A stretch of 10,651 nt of DNA from JBFXAF01 sp050178915 (lineage in GTDB: Bacteria > Pseudomonadota > Alphaproteobacteria > Rhizobiales > Rhizobiaceae). This document shows positions 1 to 6,604 of this stretch, piece after piece (the stretch's first letter is position 1; every line of letters begins with the position of its first letter). The DNA lies in assembly GCA_050178915.1 (NCBI GenBank), contig JBFXFO010000138.1, positions 1-10,651 of the forward strand. Reading direction: 5' to 3'. The position numbers and the translations under genes are program-made. The notes below the pieces were generated by a model that saw only the letters and a program-made list of their open reading frames with translations, made no database searches and was not told where the DNA came from.

Positions 1-3000
1 TGGGCCTGTCGCCGCGTCTGCAGACCCGTCAGCTGCAGCCCGGCGCCGATGTCGCGCAGAACCGCCACGTGCTGCATGCCGGCACCGACATCGAAGCCTC
101 GCTCGACGAATTGCAGGCGGTATGCCCCAACCTTGAACATGTGGCACTGGTGGCGACCTGGTTTGGCGACGATCTGCGCGCCGGCAACTGCCGCATCCGC
201 CCGATGGCCGTGGACAATGGCGTTGATGGCTTTTCGGAGGAGTGGCTGGCGGGCGGGCTGACGCGCGACGCGGTGCCTGCAGTGTCGCGCCATGCCGGCA
301 ACCCGGCCTATGGCGGCACGCCGTCGGACCGGAGCATCATCGACGCCATCGCCGAGATCCGCGCGCGCGGGCTTGGGGTCACGCTCTACCCGTTCATCAT
401 GATGGACTTGCCGGCCGGCAACGCGCTGACCGACCCCTATGGCGGCTCCGCGCAGGCGCCATATCCCTGGCGCGGCCGCATCACCGGCGCGGTTGCGCCG
501 GGCAGGGTGGGCACGACAGACAAGACGGCTGCGGCACGCAGCCAGATCGACGCGTTCTGCGGCGCGGCGACGCCTGAAAATTTTTCGTTCGACGGAACGA
601 CGGTTAATTTTGCGGGGTCGAGCAGCGACTGGGGTTACTGCCGGTTCCTGCTCCACTTCGCCAAGCTTGCGCAAGCGGCAGGCGGCGTCGACGCATTCCT
701 GCTCGGCTCCGAACTGCGCGGGCTCACGACGCTGCGCGACAATGCCAATGCCTTCCCGTTCGTCGAGCAGCTTTGTACGCTCGCCGGTGAGGTACGCGCG
801 ATCCTCGGGCCCTCGACCAAGATCACCTACGGCGCCGACTGGACCGAGTATTTCGGCCACCAGCCGGCCGATGGCAGCAGCGACGTCTATTTCCACCTCG
901 ATCCGCTCTGGGCGCATGCGGCGGTCGACGCTGTCGGCATCGACTATTACATGCCGGCTGCGGACTGGCGCGACAGCGATCATGGCGGTGGCAACCCTGA
1001 CGGCTTTGCCGGGCCGTACGACCCGGCCGGGCTGCAGCGTTCGATCGCCGGCGGCGAAGGCTTTGACTGGTACTATGCCAGTGACGGCGCGCGGAACTCG
1101 CGCACGCGCTCGGCCATTACCGACGGCGGGTATGGCAAGCCCTGGGTCTTCCGCTACAAGGATCTTGTTGGCTGGTGGTCCAACCAGCATTTCAACCGAC
1201 CGGGCGGCGTGGAGGCGGCGAGCCCGACGGCGTGGGTGCCACAAGGCAAGCCCTTGTGGCTGACCGAGCTTGGCTGTCCCGCCATCGATCGCGGGCCGAA
1301 CCAGCCGAATGTCTTCCCCGACCCGAAATCGTCCGAGAGCGCGTCGCCCTTTTTCTCCGGGCAGGGCCGCTCCGACCTCGCGCAGCGCCGCTTCATCGCC
1401 GCGCACCAGCAGCACTGGGATGCATCAGCGCCCGGCTTCGACGGCACCAAGAACCCGCTGTCGCGTGTCTATGGCGGGCGCATGGTCAGTTCCGACCGTG
1501 TCTATCTCTGGTCGTGGGACGCACGCCCTTTTCCGGCATTTCCGCAGCGCGCCGATGCCTGGAGCGACGGCGCCAACTGGACGCTGGGCCACTGGCTGAG
1601 CGGGCGGCTGAGCGGGCTGTCGCTGGGCGAACTGATCAACGCCATCCTTGCCGATCACGGACTGCCGACGGCGGATGTCGACTACGCTGACGGCGCGCTG
1701 GCTGGCTACGTGATCTCCGATCCTGGGACAGCGCGATCTGCGCTCGACCCGCTGATCGACGTCTACGGCCTCGACGTGATCGAGGATGGCGGCGGGCTGG
1801 CGTTCCGCAGTTCGACCACACGGATGGGGTCTGCGACGGCGCTCGCAGAACTCGCCGTTCCCGAGCGTGATCCCACGATCGAGCGCACGCGCAGTCCGGA
1901 CCATCGCCTGCCGGCGGCGGCGACGCTGGGTTTCCGCGACCCGCTGCGACATTTCCAGGCGGCTACCGCGCGTGCCGTGCGGCCGGGCGCTCCCGGCGCC
2001 GGCGAGGAGACTGTCGGATTTCCCGGTGTGCTGGAGACGGCGGATGCCGAAACGCTGATCCGCGACTGGCTGAGGCGGCGCTGGGCCGAGCGCGAGACGG
2101 TCGCCTTCGCGCTGCCGCCGAACAGCGTCGCAATCGTGCCCGGTACACGTGTAAGGCTTCCGGGCGAGGCGACGGAGTACGTGGTGACCGGCGTCGAGGA
2201 AGGGCTGACGCGGCAAGTCAGCGCGCGCGCCGTGATGAATGGCGCCAGCCGCGGCGGCGGGGCATTGCCGCCCGCGCAGGTTCCTGAGCCCGACGAACAT
2301 GTGGCCAGACCTCATTGCCTGCTGCTGGATCTGCCTTTGGGGCCAGGTGAGACCGAGCCGACGCAACAGTTTCGCATTGCCGCCTGGGCACGGCCATGGC
2401 GGGCGCAGCGCGCGTGGGTGTCGCCGGAGACGACTGGCTTCTCAGAGCGTGCCGCGCTGCTGCGGCCAGCGACGATAGGCACGCTCGCCGAGCCGCTGGC
2501 GCCGGGGGCAATGCGTGGCATCGTGCGGCGCGGGCCGCTCGTTGTGACGCTGCTCGATGGTGAGTTTGCCAGCGTCAGCCGCGCGCAGCTGCTCAACGGG
2601 GCCAATGTGCTGGCAGTGCGTTCGCTGTCAGGGGCCTGGGAAGTGCTGCAGTTCGAGACGGCCGAGGAGTTCTCCGCTGCGACCTGGCGGCTCTCCGGCC
2701 TGCTGCGCGGACAGTTGGGAACGACAGATGCCATGCTCGCCGGGTCGGCGGCCGGCGCCGATGCCGTGCTGCTCGACGAAGCCGTTCGACCGGCGGGGCA
2801 GACTACACCGGAGCTGGGACTGACGCTCAACTGGCGCGTGGCACCGACCGGGCGGCCATTTCTCCCCGGCCGCTTCTTCGAGGAGACCATAACGGGCGGC
2901 ATGCGCGCCCGCCAGACGCTGTCGCCGGTGCATCTGAGAGCGCAGCGGCTTGGCACGGGCGACCTGGCGGTCGGCTGGATCCGCTGCGGCCGCATCGATG

Positions 3001-3245
3001 CCGACAGCTGGGATGGCATGGACATCCCGCTTGGCGAGGAAGCCGAGGCCTACCGTATCGAGGTGCGAACGACGGGCGGCGTACTGCGGCGCGACGCGAC
3101 GGTCTCGTCTCAGCTCTGGACCTATGCGGCTTCGGCGATCGCGGCGGACTTCCCGGTTCTGCCCGCCACAGTCGATCTGAGCGTCATGCAGATCGGGGCC
3201 ATCGGTCCCGGCCTGCCGGCAACGCGGCGCATCACGCTTTCATGA
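1..3245 (+). CDS. GTA/phage baseplate multidomain protein (RcGTA gp15 'megatron'/host-specificity family), 5'-partial
   Basis: This is the large central baseplate/tail-tip protein of a gene transfer agent or related siphophage-like element, involved in cell-envelope contact and DNA delivery. The reading frame is open from the first complete codon at 3-5, so the GTG at 69 is internal and the gene begins before the window. About 1080 residues are visible. RcGTA-type homologues are roughly 1300 aa, so an N-terminal portion is missing. The first ~430 visible residues resemble the GTA TIM-barrel-like domain. They include a GSEL glutamate (codon 711-713) and a WLTELG glutamate (codon 1266-1268), placed like the acid/base and nucleophile pair of clan GH-A glycosidases. 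A middle part (about 1570-2200) fits the phage tail tip (Phage-tail_3) type. A C-terminal part (about 2530-2800) fits the conserved Rcc01698-type C-terminal domain. The TGA at 3243-3245 overlaps an ATG at 3242. Domain names are from recognition; the enzymatic idea is inference. Confidence 0.9.
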   Translation, partial: GLSPRLQTRQLQPGADVAQNRHVLHAGTDIEASLDELQAVCPNLEHVALVATWFGDDLRAGNCRIRPMAVDNGVDGFSEEWLAGGLTRDAVPAVSRHAGNPAYGGTPSDRSIIDAIAEIRARGLGVTLYPFIMMDLPAGNALTDPYGGSAQAPYPWRGRITGAVAPGRVGTTDKTAAARSQIDAFCGAATPENFSFDGTTVNFAGSSSDWGYCRFLLHFAKLAQAAGGVDAFLLGSELRGLTTLRDNANAFPFVEQLCTLAGEVRAILGPSTKITYGADWTEYFGHQPADGSSDVYFHLDPLWAHAAVDAVGIDYYMPAADWRDSDHGGGNPDGFAGPYDPAGLQRSIAGGEGFDWYYASDGARNSRTRSAITDGGYGKPWVFRYKDLVGWWSNQHFNRPGGVEAASPTAWVPQGKPLWLTELGCPAIDRGPNQPNVFPDPKSSESASPFFSGQGRSDLAQRRFIAAHQQHWDASAPGFDGTKNPLSRVYGGRMVSSDRVYLWSWDARPFPAFPQRADAWSDGANWTLGHWLSGRLSGLSLGELINAILADHGLPTADVDYADGALAGYVISDPGTARSALDPLIDVYGLDVIEDGGGLAFRSSTTRMGSATALAELAVPERDPTIERTRSPDHRLPAAATLGFRDPLRHFQAATARAVRPGAPGAGEETVGFPGVLETADAETLIRDWLRRRWAERETVAFALPPNSVAIVPGTRVRLPGEATEYVVTGVEEGLTRQVSARAVMNGASRGGGALPPAQVPEPDEHVARPHCLLLDLPLGPGETEPTQQFRIAAWARPWRAQRAWVSPETTGFSERAALLRPATIGTLAEPLAPGAMRGIVRRGPLVVTLLDGEFASVSRAQLLNGANVLAVRSLSGAWEVLQFETAEEFSAATWRLSGLLRGQLGTTDAMLAGSAAGADAVLLDEAVRPAGQTTPELGLTLNWRVAPTGRPFLPGRFFEETITGGMRARQTLSPVHLRAQRLGTGDLAVGWIRCGRIDADSWDGMDIPLGEEAEAYRIEVRTTGGVLRRDATVSSQLWTYAASAIAADFPVLPATVDLSVMQIGAIGPGLPATRRITLS

Positions 3246-3254
3246 CAACCAACG

Positions 3255-3260
3255 AAAGGA
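3255..3260 (+). promoter_or_regulatory. Ribosome-binding site deciding the internal start of the holin-like gene
   Basis: AAAGGA lies 8 nt before the ATG at 3269 and 13 nt downstream of the start of the overlapping ATG at 3242. It is among the best Shine-Dalgarno matches in the window and supports the shorter form. The longer form would depend on coupling to translation of the upstream tail gene. Confidence 0.6.
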
Positions 3261-3268
3261 CAAAACAC

Positions 3269-3475
3269 ATGGACGATGCGAAACCCTGGTACCTCTCGCG
3301 CACGATCTGGGCCTCGCTGGTCACGATCGGCTGCGCCACTGCCGGGATGGCCGGCTTGCCGGTCACCGGTGCCGATGGCGGCGCCCTGACCGAGGCGATC
3401 GTCAATGCGGTGATGGCCGGCAGCGGCCTGCTCGCTGTGTTCGGACGGCTCGCAGCGAGGAGCAGGATCGGCTAG
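3269..3475 (+). CDS. Small two-helix membrane protein, holin-like, trailing the GTA tail gene
   Basis: I do not recognise a named family with certainty. The product is 68 aa from the ATG at 3269. I chose this start because an AAAGGA ribosome-binding sequence (3255-3260) lies 8 nt upstream. An in-frame ATG at 3242 overlaps the gp15 stop (ATGA) and would add nine residues (MTTNERTKH). The protein has a short polar N-terminus with a KPWYLSRTIW segment, a first hydrophobic stretch (about residues 9-30), a turn with VTGADGG, a second hydrophobic stretch (about 39-58) and a basic tail (RLAARSRIG). Two helices plus a charged C-terminus in under 80 residues is the shape of small phage holins. Similar short proteins with a WYxSRTxW start occur, as I recall, near phage or GTA genes in rhizobia. 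The role is inferred from shape and position; it could instead be a structural or inner-membrane accessory protein. A strong hairpin follows, so it is probably the last gene of its transcript. Confidence 0.75.
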   Translation: MDDAKPWYLSRTIWASLVTIGCATAGMAGLPVTGADGGALTEAIVNAVMAGSGLLAVFGRLAARSRIG

Positions 3476-3477
3476 AC

Positions 3478-3540
3478 TGCAGGCAATTGCTGGCCGCCGG
3501 ACAGGGAAATCGGCGGCCAGCACTGCCTTGCATGCATTTT
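3478..3540 (+). terminator. Strong hairpin, probable intrinsic terminator of the GTA tail transcript
   Basis: A perfect 11-bp GC-rich stem pairs 3489-3499 (gctggccgccg) with 3511-3521 (cggcggccagc) around an 11-nt loop. T3488-A3522 extends it. After a small internal bulge, an outer arm pairs 3478-3485 (tgcaggca) with 3524-3532 (one bulged T). A four-T run at 3537-3540 follows the outer arm. It starts a few bases after the stop codon of the holin-like gene and separates the tail cluster from the next gene. The T-run is short, so efficiency is uncertain. Confidence 0.65.
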
Positions 3541-3566
3541 CCCGGGGGAGTCGGAATGTCAGGTTT

Positions 3567-3600
3567 CATTCATGCAGCATTCAGCCGGCTTCGGTTAGAA
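3567..3600 (+). promoter_or_regulatory. PhoP-box-like direct repeat with possible -10, upstream of the PepSY-like gene
   Basis: The hexamer CATTCA occurs at 3567-3572 and again at 3578-3583, separated by five bases, giving an 11-bp period typical of tandem OmpR/PhoB-family binding sites. Eleven bases later is TTAGAA (3595-3600), a weak -10 match. This geometry resembles the enteric PhoP box, where the repeat takes the place of the -35. The start codon is at 3609, only 8 nt after the -10 candidate. The repeat is seen directly. The regulator (FeuP or another OmpR-type protein) and promoter activity are inference. Confidence 0.4.
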
Positions 3601-3608
3601 CGCATCCC

Positions 3609-3914
3609 ATGAACACGAACCGCACCTTTTTCCGCACCGTCGCCGCGTTGATGCTCGCGGGAGGGCTTGCCGTTACCGAGGCAAGCGCGGCCCAGCCGGT
3701 CCTCCCGGAGGTCCCGTCGAACGGCAACTATATCGTGCTGGCCAGCGGCGATTGCTACGCGGTCGGCGAGTCGGTGGCCGCCCAGAACGGCGGAACCCTG
3801 GCAAAGGCCTCAGCCGACACCCAGAACGGCCAGTCTGTCTGCGTGATCGTGGTGCTGGTGCCCGGCAAGGATGGGCAGCGCCCGCGCCGGCAGGAGTTCG
3901 TGGTCCCGAATTGA
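3609..3914 (+). CDS. Small exported PepSY-like protein next to feuPQ (FeuN-like candidate)
   Basis: The product is 101 aa with a clear Sec signal peptide: a basic N-region, a hydrophobic core (about residues 11-22) and a likely ASA|AQ cleavage after residue 27. The mature protein is about 74 aa and periplasmic. Its pattern of an amphipathic helix, then GGTLAKAS, a strand around VCVIVVLVPG, and a final strand after KDGQRPRR resembles a single PepSY-type domain. Two cysteines (C49, C78) could form a disulfide. I chose the ATG at 3609 because the signal peptide begins there; upstream in-frame codons (TTG at 3528) give an implausible extension. No clear Shine-Dalgarno sequence precedes it. It ends 75 nt before the response regulator. 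In S. meliloti a small periplasmic protein, FeuN, restrains FeuQ, and this gene has the right size, location and position to do the same. I could not confirm sequence homology. Confidence 0.75.
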   Translation: MNTNRTFFRTVAALMLAGGLAVTEASAAQPVLPEVPSNGNYIVLASGDCYAVGESVAAQNGGTLAKASADTQNGQSVCVIVVLVPGKDGQRPRRQEFVVPN

Positions 3915-3927
3915 AGCGCGTGAGGCG

Positions 3928-3956
3928 TTTTCCAGCCGGACAAAATCTGACTATAT
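3928..3956 (+). promoter_or_regulatory. Candidate feuPQ promoter with rhizobial CTATAT -10
   Basis: CTATAT at 3951-3956 matches the rhizobial -10 consensus exactly. The hexamer 17 nt upstream (TTTTCC, 3928-3933) is a poor -35, matching CTTGAC at about three positions. Transcription would begin around 3963, giving a leader of about 27 nt before the ATG at 3990. The weak -35 suggests activator help or only low constitutive activity. Read-through from the upstream small gene is also possible, because no terminator separates them. Confidence 0.4.
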
Positions 3957-3989
3957 CTCACGCCGGGTAAGCGAACGGCCGGTGATTCC

Positions 3990-4655
3990 ATGCGGATACT
4001 CGTTGTCGAGGACGACAAGGACCTGAATCGACAGATCGTCGATGCGTTGTCGGACGCCGGTTACGTCGTCGACAAGGCATTCGACGGCGAGGAAGGTCAT
4101 TTTCTCGGCGACACCGAGCCCTACGACGCCGTCGTGCTCGACATCGGCCTGCCCCAGATGGACGGTATCAGCGTGGTCGAGCGCTGGCGCCGCGATGGCC
4201 GCAAGATGCCGGTGCTCATGCTCACCGCCCGCGATCGCTGGAGCGACAAGGTTTCCGGCATCGACGCCGGCGCCGACGACTATGTCACCAAGCCGTTCCA
4301 TATCGAGGAAGTGCTGGCGCGCGTGCGCGCGCTGATCCGCCGTGCGGCCGGCCATGCGTCGTCGGAGCTGAGCTGCGGGCCGTTGCGCCTCGATACCAAG
4401 GCATCGAAGGCCGACGTCGATGGCAAGCCGCTGAAGCTGACTTCGCATGAGTTCCGTCTGCTCGCCTATCTCATGCACCACATGGGCGAGGTGGTGTCGC
4501 GCACCGAACTGGTCGAACACCTCTACGATCAGGACTTTGACCGCGATTCCAACACGATCGAAGTCTTCGTCGGCCGCCTGCGCAAGAAGATGGGCATCGA
4601 CATGATCGAGACGGTGCGCGGCATGGGCTATCGCATGCGCGAGCCCGATGCGTGA
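3990..4655 (+). CDS. feuP: Response regulator FeuP (OmpR/PhoB family)
   Basis: This is a DNA-binding response regulator of 221 aa, the usual length for the OmpR/PhoB family. The receiver domain spans about residues 1-115. It has the acidic pair D8/D9, phosphoacceptor D51 in VVLDIGLP, T79 in LMLTARD and K101 in YVTKPF. The C-terminal winged-helix domain (about 125-220) has KLTSHEFRLL, the DSNTIEVFVGRLRKK recognition region and the terminal ETVRGMGYRM wing. The sequence closely resembles rhizobial FeuP as I remember it. In S. meliloti FeuP with FeuQ controls cyclic glucan export (ndvA) under hypo-osmotic conditions and is needed for symbiosis. The next gene's GTG overlaps its stop by 4 nt, so regulator and kinase are translationally coupled. 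It could equally be labelled PhoP-like or a 'two-component response regulator'. The family is certain; the FeuP name is likely. Confidence 0.9.
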   Translation: MRILVVEDDKDLNRQIVDALSDAGYVVDKAFDGEEGHFLGDTEPYDAVVLDIGLPQMDGISVVERWRRDGRKMPVLMLTARDRWSDKVSGIDAGADDYVTKPFHIEEVLARVRALIRRAAGHASSELSCGPLRLDTKASKADVDGKPLKLTSHEFRLLAYLMHHMGEVVSRTELVEHLYDQDFDRDSNTIEVFVGRLRKKMGIDMIETVRGMGYRMREPDA

Positions 4656-6067
4656 GCGCTGACGCGCCGCAGGTCGAGACGAGCCGCCGGCGGCGGCTTC
4701 CCAACATGTTTCCACGTTCGCTGACGCTGCGCGTCATTGCCTTTTCCACCATCTGGGCGGTGGTCGCGCTGATCGTGATCGCGACCATCATCGGGTCGCT
4801 CTATCGCCAGGCGAGCGAGCGCGGCTTCGACAGCCTGCTGTCGGCACATCTTTTCAACCTGATCAGCTCGGTGGGTATCTCGCCGACCGGAACGCTCAGC
4901 GGCAGCCCGGATCTCGGCGACCTGCGCTTCTCGCAGCCCAATTCCGGCTGGTACTGGGCGGTGGAGCCGGCGTCGTCCGGCGTGAAGGGCGAATTGCGCT
5001 CGGCTTCCATGACCGAGACGATACCGTCGCCGCCGCCGGAAGAGGTGCCGTTCAGCTCGGACTTTCAGCGCAGCTACATCACCGAAGGCATCCGCGGCGA
5101 ACAGCTGCTGATCTTCGAGAGCGAGTTCACGCTGGGCAGCGGCGACGACCTCGTGGCGCGCTTCCGCGTCATGGGCAACCGTTCGGAGCTCGAGGACGAC
5201 GTCACCGCGTTCCAGACGCGGCTCTTCACCTACCTGGCCCTGTTCGGCGTCGGCATGATCGCCATCAACGCCATCGCCATCCTGCTCGGCCTGCAGCCGC
5301 TGTCGCGGGTGCGTCAGGCGCTGCGGCTGGTGCGCGAGGGCACGGCGACACGGCTCGACGGCCGCTTCCCGGCCGAGATCGAGCCGCTGGCCAACGAGAC
5401 CAACGCGCTGATCGAGAACAACAAACGCATCGTCGAGCGCTCGCGGACGCAGGTCGGCAACCTCGCCCATTCGCTGAAGACGCCGCTTGCCGTGCTACTC
5501 AACGAAGGCCGCGCCATCGGCGGGCCGAAGGGCACGCTGATCGCCGAGCAGGCGACGGCCATGCAGAAGCAGCTCGAACACTATCTGCAGCGCGCGCGCA
5601 TCGCCGCGCAGCGCGACAGCGTGGTCTACCGCACACCCGTCGGGCCGGTGCTGCAGCGCATGGCGAGGGTGACGGAAAAGCTGGCGCGGGGCCGGGAGGT
5701 CCGCCTGACGCTGCCGCCCGACGAGATCATCTTCGCGGGCGAGCGCGAGGATCTCGAGGAACTCACCGGCAACCTGCTGGAGAACGCGACCAAATGGGGC
5801 AGCGACACGATCCTCATCACGGTTTCGCCGCTGCCCGACCCGAACTTGTTCCGCATGACAGTCGAGGATGACGGCCCAGGCATTCCGGAGGACAAGGCGC
5901 GCGAGGCCCTGAAGCGGGGCAAGCGCCTCGACGAGTCGAAGCCTGGAACCGGCCTCGGCCTCGCTATCGTCGCCGATCTCGTCAGCGAGTATTCCGGCCG
6001 GCTGGCGCTGGAACGCTCGGAACTTGGAGGGCTGAAGGCCATTGTCGAGCTGAAGCGAGCCCAATAA
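4652..6067 (+). CDS. feuQ: Sensor histidine kinase FeuQ (PhoQ-like)
   Basis: This is a membrane sensor kinase of 471 aa paired with FeuP. A short arginine-rich cytoplasmic N-terminus precedes TM1 (about residues 28-50). A periplasmic sensor segment of about 140 aa (51-190) follows, then TM2 (about 193-214) and a HAMP-like linker. The dimerisation domain carries the phospho-accepting H273 in LAHSLKTPLA. The ATPase domain has the N box NLLENATKW (374-382), G1 DDGPG (406-410) and G2 GTGLGL (432-437). All catalytic motifs are intact. The GTG at 4652 overlaps the feuP stop, which favours that start. An in-frame ATG at 4706 would remove 18 residues and keep TM1. The periplasmic domain is the expected contact site for a FeuN-type modulator, which fits the exported protein encoded just upstream of feuP. 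Family is certain; the FeuQ name is inferred from the pair and gene order. Confidence 0.9.
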   Translation: MSADAPQVETSRRRRLPNMFPRSLTLRVIAFSTIWAVVALIVIATIIGSLYRQASERGFDSLLSAHLFNLISSVGISPTGTLSGSPDLGDLRFSQPNSGWYWAVEPASSGVKGELRSASMTETIPSPPPEEVPFSSDFQRSYITEGIRGEQLLIFESEFTLGSGDDLVARFRVMGNRSELEDDVTAFQTRLFTYLALFGVGMIAINAIAILLGLQPLSRVRQALRLVREGTATRLDGRFPAEIEPLANETNALIENNKRIVERSRTQVGNLAHSLKTPLAVLLNEGRAIGGPKGTLIAEQATAMQKQLEHYLQRARIAAQRDSVVYRTPVGPVLQRMARVTEKLARGREVRLTLPPDEIIFAGEREDLEELTGNLLENATKWGSDTILITVSPLPDPNLFRMTVEDDGPGIPEDKAREALKRGKRLDESKPGTGLGLAIVADLVSEYSGRLALERSELGGLKAIVELKRAQ

Positions 6068-6083
6068 GAGAGGCCCAGGGCAC

Positions 6084-6100
6084 TGGCCGCATTTCGGCCA
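6084..6100 (+). terminator. Short hairpin downstream of feuQ, weak terminator candidate
   Basis: A 6-bp perfect stem, TGGCCG (6084-6089) with CGGCCA (6095-6100), encloses a 5-nt loop 17 nt after the feuQ stop. No T-run follows (the next bases are AACATCGCCCC), so intrinsic termination would be inefficient at best. It might act as an RNA 3'-end stabiliser or be incidental in GC-rich DNA. Confidence 0.25.
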
Positions 6101-6163
6101 AACATCGCCCCTACCGCGAGGCAATCGGTGTTATTTCGTTCTCATCCAGGCAGGCAGGAACCG

Positions 6164-6604
6164 GTGCGCAGACTGACCTCCACCGCAGCGCTGGTCGCCA
6201 TTTCGCTGGTGCTCTCCGGCTGTCTGTCGGCTGGCGGCGGGTCCGGCGGTGGAACGGCCGCGGCCTTGACCGAACCGACCCGGCCACCGGCTGCGACGGT
6301 GATCGCCGCAATGGAAGGCGGGCTGATCGGGGGCCAGATCGGTGAAAAACTCGATAATTCCGAGAAGCAGCGCGGGCTGGAGGCCGAATACAAGGCGCTG
6401 GAATACACGCCGAACGGCCAGACCGTGACGTGGCGGTCGGAACGCTCGCAGCGGTATGGCGAAGTGGTCGCCGGCCAGCCGTATCGGGTCGGATCGCAGG
6501 ACTGCCGCCAGTATTCGCATACGGTCTTCGACGGCGGCCCGCAGCGCGTGGCGCGTGGCACTGCATGCCGCAACGCCGACGGCAGCTGGACGCCGCTGAG
6601 CTAG
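6164..6604 (+). CDS. Outer-membrane lipoprotein, RT0821/Lpp0805 (17 kDa surface antigen-like) family
   Basis: This is a predicted lipoprotein of 146 aa from the GTG at 6164. The N-terminus has two arginines, a hydrophobic stretch and the lipobox LSGC, with the lipid-modified cysteine at residue 20. A Gly/Ser-rich linker follows (AGGGSGGG). Next is a glycine-zipper-like segment (EGGLIGGQIGEKLD), then a helical segment with ALEY and the conserved C-terminal block with SQDCRQYSHTV and ACRNADGSW, typical of the RT0821/Lpp0805 surface-protein family as I recognise it. Residue two after the lipid cysteine is not Asp, consistent with transport to the outer membrane. I preferred the GTG at 6164, preceded by AGGAA, over the GTG at 6128 because it gives a proper lipoprotein signal; the ribosome-binding spacing is short. 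The molecular function of the family is not established. It lies alone between feuQ and the ccm operon. Confidence 0.85.
   Translation: MRRLTSTAALVAISLVLSGCLSAGGGSGGGTAAALTEPTRPPAATVIAAMEGGLIGGQIGEKLDNSEKQRGLEAEYKALEYTPNGQTVTWRSERSQRYGEVVAGQPYRVGSQDCRQYSHTVFDGGPQRVARGTACRNADGSWTPLS

Noticed and set aside
1425..2366. Minus-strand open frame of 313 codons opposite the GTA baseplate gene
   Set aside because: It is Arg/Gln-rich, has no recognisable motif, and is fully explained by the third-position GC bias of the sense gene.
3528..3608. TTG-initiated N-terminal extension of the PepSY-like gene
   Set aside because: It would put 27 polar residues before a standard signal peptide and overlaps the terminator T-run and the direct repeats.
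4628..5470. Minus-strand open frame of 280 codons opposite feuQ
   Set aside because: It is an antisense artefact of a well-supported kinase gene, with no motif of its own.
6128..6163. Upstream GTG start for the lipoprotein
   Set aside because: It would add 12 residues before a proper basic-hydrophobic-lipobox signal; the GTG at 6164 fits the lipoprotein architecture better.
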